Below, in pieces: positions 1 through 4,893 of a DNA stretch of 25,674 bases. Both the position numbers and the translations under genes were made by a program. This DNA is from Parcubacteria group bacterium. GTDB taxonomy: Bacteria > Patescibacteriota > Minisyncoccia > UBA6257 > JACRHY01. The stretch is taken from NCBI GenBank assembly GCA_016215765.1, contig JACRHY010000006.1, positions 1 through 25,674 of the forward strand, in the 5' to 3' direction. The stretch's first letter is position 1, and each line of letters starts with the position of its first letter. Under the pieces are notes generated by a model. That model searched no databases, was not told the DNA's origin, and worked only from the letters and a program-made list of their open reading frames with translations.

Positions 1-1
1 A

Positions 2-1066
2 ATCCGCAAGCAGGAGGAGAGGCGGGCATTGCGCCAACTGCCCCCCGCCGTTTTCAATCGGCGGCAATTGGACTGGTTTCTTTCAAGAGTCCATCCGATT
101 GCCGAGCCGGCGTGGTGGCTCTCGCCGCTGGCCGGCTGGGAAATTTGTTTCTGGCCCGCCGGGCATATCAGGGGCGCGGCGTCTGTTTTGCTCAATACGC
201 CGGAGGGGTCGGTGATGTTCACCGGCGATGTCAGCGCCGGTGACCAACCGACCGTCGCGGGAGCGAGGACGCCCGACTGTTTCCGTCCCGATGTTTTAGT
301 GACGGAAACGACTTACGGCGGACGCGATTTACCGCCGCGAGAAGAAGAAGTGAAACGCCTCGTCGGCCGCGTGCTGGACGTAAAGCGGCGCGGCGGCAAG
401 GTATTAATCCCCGCCTTTGCCGTCGGGCGGAGCGTGGACGTCGCCCTTGACCTTATCGGTCAGGGCATTCCCGTCTACCTTGACGGGATGGCCAGGATAA
501 TGGCGGAGATTTACCACTCCGCCGACGCTTCCTGGTGCGGCCTGGACCGACCGTTCCCCCTTCCCGACCTGATTGAGGAGGGGTTCATCACGATGGTGCC
601 GCGCGAAAAAGAAGCGGGACGCTATCGGCGCGATTCGCGGCTGGCGGGAGAAGAACCGGCCGGACACGATTTTTCAGTGATGGTTTCCCCGTCGGGCACG
701 CTTGACGGGGGGTATTCGCTGAAGTACGCGAAGCAAATTTTTAACGAGTACCGCTCCGCCATTTTCTTTCCCGGCTTTTTAATGGAGGGCACGGCCGGAA
801 AGCAGGTGGCGGAGATTGAACGCGGGCGCGCCGTGAAAATCGGCGAGGAGGTTTTTAACGTCCGATGCGAGGTGGAGCGGTTCAATCTTTCCGCCCACGA
901 CAGCGCGGACAATCTCCTCGCCCGCGTTAAGGCGCTCGCTCCCCGCAAGGTGATTTTGATCCACGGGGAGCCGGCCGCTCAAAACGCTCTGCGCGAGCGG
1001 ATCGTCGCCATCCCCGCTTTCCCCGCCGTTTTTGAAGGGAAAACGGGGAAAACGATTGAGCTGTGA
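2..1066 (+). CDS. MBL-fold / beta-CASP RNA-processing exonuclease-like protein, 5'-truncated
   Basis: Metallo-beta-lactamase fold hydrolase with a beta-CASP insert, the family of RNA nucleases related to YSH1/CPSF73 and archaeal/bacterial homologues. The frame is open to the left edge, so the N-terminal part with the HxHxDH zinc motif lies outside the window; a TTG at 29 is internal to it. Visible are the zinc-site histidine in GHIRGAAS, the metal aspartate in FTGDVS, the beta-CASP acidic motif TETTYGGR, the PAFAVGRS segment, SGTLDGG (usually SGMLxGG), the histidine motif LSAHDS and the final IHGEP. This order is that of an active beta-CASP nuclease. Predicted cytoplasmic, acting in RNA maturation or decay; substrate cannot be told. 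The gene ends in TGA and is followed at once by a strong terminator, so it is the last gene of its transcript. Family assignment is sure; the exact role is not. Confidence 0.9.
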   Translation: MRKQEERRALRQLPPAVFNRRQLDWFLSRVHPIAEPAWWLSPLAGWEICFWPAGHIRGAASVLLNTPEGSVMFTGDVSAGDQPTVAGARTPDCFRPDVLVTETTYGGRDLPPREEEVKRLVGRVLDVKRRGGKVLIPAFAVGRSVDVALDLIGQGIPVYLDGMARIMAEIYHSADASWCGLDRPFPLPDLIEEGFITMVPREKEAGRYRRDSRLAGEEPAGHDFSVMVSPSGTLDGGYSLKYAKQIFNEYRSAIFFPGFLMEGTAGKQVAEIERGRAVKIGEEVFNVRCEVERFNLSAHDSADNLLARVKALAPRKVILIHGEPAAQNALRERIVAIPAFPAVFEGKTGKTIEL

Positions 1067-1073
1067 TTCATTA

Positions 1074-1120
1074 CCCCGTCCGGGTTTTCTTTCTGAAAAT
1101 CCGGGCGGGGGATTTTTTTT
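1074..1120 (+). terminator. Rho-independent terminator after the beta-CASP gene
   Basis: A 16-bp stem (arms 1074-1089 and 1095-1110, two G-U wobbles, otherwise paired) with a 5-nt loop TTTCT, followed by GA and eight T. It starts 8 bases after the stop codon at 1066. It is the clearest intrinsic terminator in the window. Confidence 0.92.
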
Positions 1121-1126
1121 CTCAAT

Positions 1127-1149
1127 CTTAGGAAGTCCGACTTCCTAAG
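1127..1149. repeat. REP-like palindrome, copy 1 (3' of transposase gene)
   Basis: Perfect inverted repeat: arms CTTAGGAAGTC and GACTTCCTAAG around one central C. It lies 11 bases beyond the stop codon of the minus-strand transposase gene. Two related copies are at 1671-1687 and 1895-1915. The position on both sides of a REP-associated tyrosine transposase suggests these are the hairpins that the enzyme recognises. Confidence 0.85.
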
Positions 1150-1160
1150 CATTGGATGAA

Positions 1161-1865
1161 CTACTCAAGAGTTAAATCTTTTATCTCTTCCAAATTATCC
1201 ATTTCTTTCAACCATTTTATAGTGTCTTTTTTGTATTGTTCCGATCCGCCGAAAAATTCATTAAGGAATTCTCTCTGGGTTATTGAGGGAAAATTTTTCT
1301 TACCAATATAATCCAAATAACTGCTCCATCTGTAATTTTCTAAAAACTTCATCGCCTCTTTATAATTTTTGATTTCTTCATCTCTCCATCCCGGAAATTT
1401 TAAACCCAATGGATTCAGGTGGATATAATAGGGGAGATGGATAAAGTGGGGCTCGCTTGCGAGACGCACTAATTTATATTTTCCCTGAAAAAGCACTCCC
1501 GACCGATTATATTTTTGATTAAAGTAATTCGTATAACCGGTTCCTATTTTGCGCATAAACTCGGTAATCCCGCCTTCTCTTTTTTGTCGCATTAAGAGAT
1601 GAATGTGATTTGGCATTAGGCAAAAAATTAACAATTCAACGAGTAATTTCCTTGGCGGTCGTTTAATATTAGGAAGTCCGACTTCCTTAGATTGATTTTT
1701 GCCGAGATAATAAGCGAGATTTAGAGCTGGAGCAACATCATTAAACTCAAAAAGGTCGTGGATAAATCGTAGATAGTCATCGTTGTCGAGAAAGACATTT
1801 CTCTTATCCACGCCCCGATTATAAATATGATAAATTTTATCAGTTGTTGGTTTTGGACGCTCCAT
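1161..1865 (-). CDS. REP-associated tyrosine transposase (Y1 / HUH family)
   Basis: A 234-residue single-strand DNA transposase of the IS200-like Y1 superfamily, RAYT branch. The enzyme family nicks hairpin-containing single-stranded DNA through a tyrosine. The HUH motif is HIH at residues 87-89 within MPNHIHLLM; the candidate nucleophile is Tyr111 or Tyr114 in GTGYTNYFNQKYNR; the family signatures GVLFQGKY and PYYIHLNP follow. The N-terminal YHIYNRGVDKRNVF segment is also typical. Starts with ATG; length is ordinary for the family. The gene is antisense to both neighbours, has palindromes close to both ends, and contains a third copy in frame coding for residues 59-66 (SKEVGLPN). It appears intact. 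It probably arrived as a mobile unit between the beta-CASP gene and rsmA; single-copy domestication is also possible. Confidence 0.93.
   Translation of the reverse strand: MERPKPTTDKIYHIYNRGVDKRNVFLDNDDYLRFIHDLFEFNDVAPALNLAYYLGKNQSKEVGLPNIKRPPRKLLVELLIFCLMPNHIHLLMRQKREGGITEFMRKIGTGYTNYFNQKYNRSGVLFQGKYKLVRLASEPHFIHLPYYIHLNPLGLKFPGWRDEEIKNYKEAMKFLENYRWSSYLDYIGKKNFPSITQREFLNEFFGGSEQYKKDTIKWLKEMDNLEEIKDLTLE
1671..1687. repeat. REP-like palindrome, copy 2 (inside transposase ORF)
   Basis: The 17-base core AGGAAGTC-C-GACTTCCT is identical to the flanking copies, but here it is within the transposase coding sequence and read in frame as KEVGLP. The outer stem differs by one base (read on the gene strand the left arm is CTAAGGAAGTC instead of CTTAGGAAGTC). 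Confidence 0.85.
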
Positions 1866-1894
1866 GATTTAAAGTATATCACCTAAATTAACAT

Positions 1895-1915
1895 TTAGGA
1901 AGTCCGACTTCCTAA
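1895..1915. repeat. REP-like palindrome, copy 3 (5' of transposase gene)
   Basis: Perfect inverted repeat, arms TTAGGAAGTC and GACTTCCTAA around a central C, 29 bases upstream of the transposase start codon. With copy 1 it brackets the gene, giving a likely mobile unit of about 1127-1915. Confidence 0.85.
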
Positions 1916-1994
1916 GATTGAAAAATGTGCTCGCGACCCGTACGCGGAGCTTGCTTCGCTCCACCGGATGGCGGAATGAATACCTTTTATTTTA

Positions 1995-2018
1995 GCCGCC
2001 TGCCGGCAGACAGGCGGC
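1995..2018. repeat. GC-rich hairpin upstream of rsmA
   Basis: Arms GCCGCCTG and CAGGCGGC with an 8-base GC-rich loop, followed by GGGCGGGCC. There is no T-run, so it is unlikely to be a terminator. Its composition resembles the GC-rich hairpins inside the gene at 10058-11146, and it may be a dispersed repeat. The stretch 1916-2052 otherwise shows no gene. Confidence 0.5.
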
Positions 2019-2052
2019 GGGCGGGCCTGACGACGAAAGGTTTTCTTTTCAG

Positions 2053-2058
2053 TATAAT
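2053..2058 (+). promoter_or_regulatory. Candidate -10 box of rsmA
   Basis: A perfect TATAAT ends 13 bases before the preferred ATG at 2072, so the transcript would have a leader of only a few bases. The best -35 candidate is CTGACG at 2027-2032, with an over-long 20-base spacer. No Shine-Dalgarno sequence lies between -10 and start. Confidence 0.45.
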
Positions 2059-2071
2059 GATATCGCCAATG

Positions 2072-2881
2072 ATGAAAACCAAAGCCAAACCGCTGGGGCA
2101 ATATTTTTTGAGCGACCCGAAAATCGCCGAAAAAATCGCCGGCGCGCTGGAAATTCAAAGGGGCGACGCCATTATTGAAATAGGGCCGGGCGAAGGATTT
2201 TTGACCCGCGAACTGATAAAAAGAAGCGGAACTTCTGGCATAAAGATTGTCGCGATAGAAAAAGACGGGCGGCTGGCGGAAGAACTCCGACGCCGTCTCG
2301 CGGCCGAGCGAATCCGAAACGTTGAGATTGTCAGCGGCGACGCCCTGAAAATTCTGCCCTTAATTCCCAACCGCTATCCGCCATCCGCTAACCGCTATAA
2401 AATCGTCGGCAATATCCCGTATTATATAACGGGGAAATTATTGAGAATCATCGGCGATCTTTCGCGCAAACCGGCGCTGGCCGTTTTAATGGTTCAGAAA
2501 GAAGTCGCCGAAAGAATTTGCGCCAAGCCGCCGAAAATGAATCTTTTGGCCGCCGCCGTCCAATTTTGGGCGGAAGCGGAAATCGTCGCTTTCGTCCCCA
2601 AAAAACATTTCCGCCCCCAACCGAAAGTGGACAGCGCCATCATCGCGCTCGTCGTTAAAAAAGAGGGGGCGACAGCGCGGGAAAGGGAATGTTATTATAA
2701 ATTCATCAAAGCCGCCTTCAAACAGCCGCGCAAAACGCTCGCCAACAATCTTGCCGAAAATTTCAAAATGAAAAAGTTGAGAATTGCGGAAATCATGACA
2801 AAAAACGGCTTACCCCCGTCCGTCCGTCCGCAAAATATCGATCTAAAAACCGCGCTGAAATTAAGCAAAGATTTTATTTAA
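2072..2881 (+). CDS. rsmA: 16S rRNA (adenine1518-N6/adenine1519-N6)-dimethyltransferase
   Basis: RsmA/KsgA dimethylates two adjacent adenines in the 3'-terminal hairpin of 16S rRNA using S-adenosylmethionine, late in small-subunit assembly. From the chosen start the protein has 269 residues, normal for the family. It opens with MKTKAKPLGQYFL (family: LGQxFL), then the SAM loop EIGPGEGFLT (GPGEG about 38-42), the acidic VAIEKD strand, SGDAL, the catalytic NIPYY at 114-118 and a C-terminal helical domain containing the family's FKQPRKTLANNL. The frame is open further upstream (ATG at 1925, 2057, 2069), but that part is not conserved and covers the GC-rich hairpin and the -10 box; 2072 gives the usual N-terminus. 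No clear ribosome binding site. The next gene starts 4 bases after the stop, so they probably share a transcript. Confidence 0.95.
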   Translation: MKTKAKPLGQYFLSDPKIAEKIAGALEIQRGDAIIEIGPGEGFLTRELIKRSGTSGIKIVAIEKDGRLAEELRRRLAAERIRNVEIVSGDALKILPLIPNRYPPSANRYKIVGNIPYYITGKLLRIIGDLSRKPALAVLMVQKEVAERICAKPPKMNLLAAAVQFWAEAEIVAFVPKKHFRPQPKVDSAIIALVVKKEGATARERECYYKFIKAAFKQPRKTLANNLAENFKMKKLRIAEIMTKNGLPPSVRPQNIDLKTALKLSKDFI

Positions 2882-2884
2882 AGC

Positions 2885-3595
2885 ATGATGATAAAAATAA
2901 TCACTGTTCTGATTTTGGCGATGCTCGGCACCTTCGCTTTAATCGACAAAAACGGCGGAAAACCGATAGGGCCACCCTCAGCGCAACCAACGCAACGAAT
3001 TGCGCCGAAAAGCGATGAGGGATCGTCTATTTTTATCCCGTTTCTGTCCGCCGAACAAACGACACCCGCCGCGCCAACGACAACGAAAAAAGAACGGGGT
3101 TCTAAAATTTTGCCGTTAATTGACATTGACGCGCGGCAATCCGACCAAACATCAACGCCGTTTCAATATCCACAAAATCCGCAAAAACAAAAACCGCCGG
3201 AATCGTATTACGTCCAGCTCGTTGATATCTGGAACAAGGGTTTCACGCCCGAAGAATTCGCCGCCCTTAAAAAAAATTCCGACGGTCGCCCGTTTTTAGC
3301 GGAAGAACTGGCGCAACAAATGTCCGCCGGCGCGAATTTAAACGAATTGACATCGTCCTTACTGGCTTGGCAAGCGCTGGACGAAAGAACGGTGACCGCA
3401 CTGGAATCGCTCTCCGAATATCAAAACGCTTCCTACCACCAAGCGCTCATTAATTGGTATAAATACCGCCTGCGCCTTGTTGAGGAGCTAAAAGGGGGCC
3501 CACCACCGGAAAAAATAAATATCCTGCTTTACCAGTTTAGAAAAAACTCCGAAAACGAACTGCGGCAAAGCGCCCTGTCGCGGGATTATTTTTAA
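2885..3595 (+). CDS. Membrane-anchored or exported helical protein, unknown function
   Basis: A 236-residue protein with a hydrophobic N-terminus (IKIITVLILAMLGTFALI, about residues 3-20) that can act as signal anchor or signal peptide. Residues 22-110 are a low-complexity linker rich in Pro, Thr, Gln and Lys with no predicted fold. Residues 110-236 look fully helical (YYVQLVDIWNKGFTPEEFAALKK onward) and end NELRQSALSRDYF. I recognise no catalytic motif. It follows rsmA by 4 bases and meets the minus-strand gene at 3592 tail to tail with a 4-base overlap. The helical half resembles in layout the C-terminal half of the protein at 4072-4893 and the two may be distant paralogues serving the secretion cluster. 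Start could be the ATG at 2885 or 2888. Confidence 0.75.
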   Translation: MMIKIITVLILAMLGTFALIDKNGGKPIGPPSAQPTQRIAPKSDEGSSIFIPFLSAEQTTPAAPTTTKKERGSKILPLIDIDARQSDQTSTPFQYPQNPQKQKPPESYYVQLVDIWNKGFTPEEFAALKKNSDGRPFLAEELAQQMSAGANLNELTSSLLAWQALDERTVTALESLSEYQNASYHQALINWYKYRLRLVEELKGGPPPEKINILLYQFRKNSENELRQSALSRDYF

Positions 3596-3948
3596 TATAA
3601 AGAGGTGCCTGCCTGCATAATAAAGCCCACCGCCACAATAGTCGTCGCGCAGTACGTGCCGGTGAAACAAGACCCGGGCGGTTCATAATTTCCCAAAATC
3701 CAGGCCCCGGGCCTGTAAATTTGGTACCAACTATAAAGTGGCGCGCCATAGGGATAAACAAACAAACCGCCCGAGATCGGGGTGGGCGGGCCCGTCCTTA
3801 ATAATATGCCATTGCAACAGTAACTTACCGACTGAATTCTCCCGCCAAAACCCGGAGCCGCCGAAGCGGAAATCGGGATCATCAAAGCGACTATGGCGAT
3901 AATAGTCGCCGGTGCCGTTATTATAATAAAAAAGATTTTTTGTTTCAT
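3592..3948 (-). CDS. Small secreted cysteine-containing protein, unknown function
   Basis: A 118-residue protein with a clear signal peptide: positive MKQK, hydrophobic core IFFIIITAPATIIAIVALMI, likely cleavage after SASA near residue 30. The mature part of about 88 residues is rich in Gly, Tyr and Pro and has four cysteines: a vicinal pair in SYCCNG and two in GSCFTGTYC. The phrase YQIYRPGAWILGNYEPPGSC stands out. From memory, small exported proteins with a similar 'PG.W.LGNY' core occur in other Parcubacteria genomes, but I cannot confirm this here. It sits alone on the minus strand between two plus-strand exported protein genes. Two disulfides in an extracytoplasmic protein are plausible; the function is unknown. 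Confidence 0.75.
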   Translation of the reverse strand: MKQKIFFIIITAPATIIAIVALMIPISASAAPGFGGRIQSVSYCCNGILLRTGPPTPISGGLFVYPYGAPLYSWYQIYRPGAWILGNYEPPGSCFTGTYCATTIVAVGFIMQAGTSLY

Positions 3949-4071
3949 CCGCCAGTTTGGTATTAATATAATATAAATAGTACAATTAATCTGAATTGAT
4001 TATATACTAAATTGCTATTCTTCGCCATTATATATTATTTTTTCGCAATATTATATAATTAATATATAATA
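3949..4071. promoter_or_regulatory. AT-rich divergent promoter region
   Basis: 123 bases of very AT-rich DNA between divergent starts. On the plus strand TATAAT occurs at 4054-4059 and 4065-4070, the first giving a leader of about 6 bases before ATG 4072. On the minus strand TATAAT reads from 4004 to 3999, about 50 bases before the ATG at 3948. No convincing -35 box is seen on either strand. Confidence 0.5.
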
Positions 4072-4893
4072 ATGAGAATAAATAAAATAACCCGAAAATC
4101 AAAAACGCCCCATATCATTTCCGCCGCGATCATCATCGGTCTTGCCGGCGGGTTGGGTTTTTACCTTGTGCAAAACCGATCTGCCGGTAATTTAACGGAA
4201 ACGAAAAAACCGGCGCAGGACAAAAAAAACGAAGCAGGGGTCGCGTTCACTGAAAAACTCGCCTCCGAATCTTTATCGTCTTTATCCCAAACCAATGTTG
4301 CGAAAAATTTTACCGAAAAATTCAGCGGCGTTTTGTTTTCGCGAATACAAAACGAGGGCTTCGGCGACTCCCCGGACGCTTTGGACGCGGTCATGACTTC
4401 GCGACGGATAAGCGGCCCCGCGCTGAACGAATTTTTACAAGACAAGAAAACCAATCTCGATCTTTACGCGCCCGCCGCCGGATTAAAAACCTCCGCTGAC
4501 AATTCCGATGAAACCAAAAAGCAATATCTCAAGGAAACAGCCGCCGTCATCAGCCGCGATTTTTCCGGTTTTAACAAAATATTTTATGCCGTCCTGATGG
4601 ATGCCTTTGACAAAAACGACCCGTCTTCCGCGCTTCAGCTGGCGGATATTTACAGTAAATTAGCCGACGATTTTCTGGCGATTGTCGCGCCCAGCGACTT
4701 CGCCTCTCTGCATCAAACAATGGTCACGCATTATCGTAACGGCGCGAAAGTTTACCGCGCCATCGCCGATCATCAAAACGACCCCGTGAAGGGCTATCTC
4801 GCTCTTCAAGCAGTTGACAACCTCTTAAGCGACGCCAAGCAAATTCAGATGATGATAAATAAAAACGCCGAAAAACTCCACCTCCTCCCATGA
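4072..4893 (+). CDS. Membrane-anchored helical protein of the secretion cluster, unknown function
   Basis: A 273-residue protein with a basic N-terminus (MRINKITRKSK) and one transmembrane segment, about residues 14-33 (IISAAIIIGLAGGLGFYLV), followed by a Lys/Glu-rich linker and a helical extracytoplasmic domain. The C-terminal part (about 155-273) reads as a helical bundle: repeated amphipathic stretches such as FNKIFYAVLMDAFDKNDPSSALQLADIYSKLADDFLAI and HQTMVTHYRNGAKVYRAIADHQNDPVKGYLAL. No catalytic motif. Its stop overlaps the next start as ATGA (4890-4893), which points to translational coupling with the large exported protein and so to a joint role. Conserved hypothetical proteins of this layout are expected at this place in CPR secretion clusters (from memory). 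Function unknown. Confidence 0.78.
   Translation: MRINKITRKSKTPHIISAAIIIGLAGGLGFYLVQNRSAGNLTETKKPAQDKKNEAGVAFTEKLASESLSSLSQTNVAKNFTEKFSGVLFSRIQNEGFGDSPDALDAVMTSRRISGPALNEFLQDKKTNLDLYAPAAGLKTSADNSDETKKQYLKETAAVISRDFSGFNKIFYAVLMDAFDKNDPSSALQLADIYSKLADDFLAIVAPSDFASLHQTMVTHYRNGAKVYRAIADHQNDPVKGYLALQAVDNLLSDAKQIQMMINKNAEKLHLLP

Noticed and set aside
1127..1915. CRISPR array or group II intron from the repeated palindrome
   Set aside because: Only three copies at irregular distances with coding sequence between them and a Y1 transposase; no spacer regularity.
1925..2071. In-frame extension of rsmA
   Set aside because: It crosses a GC-rich hairpin and a TATAAT box and does not resemble any RsmA N-terminus; the usual start of the family fits the ATG at 2072.
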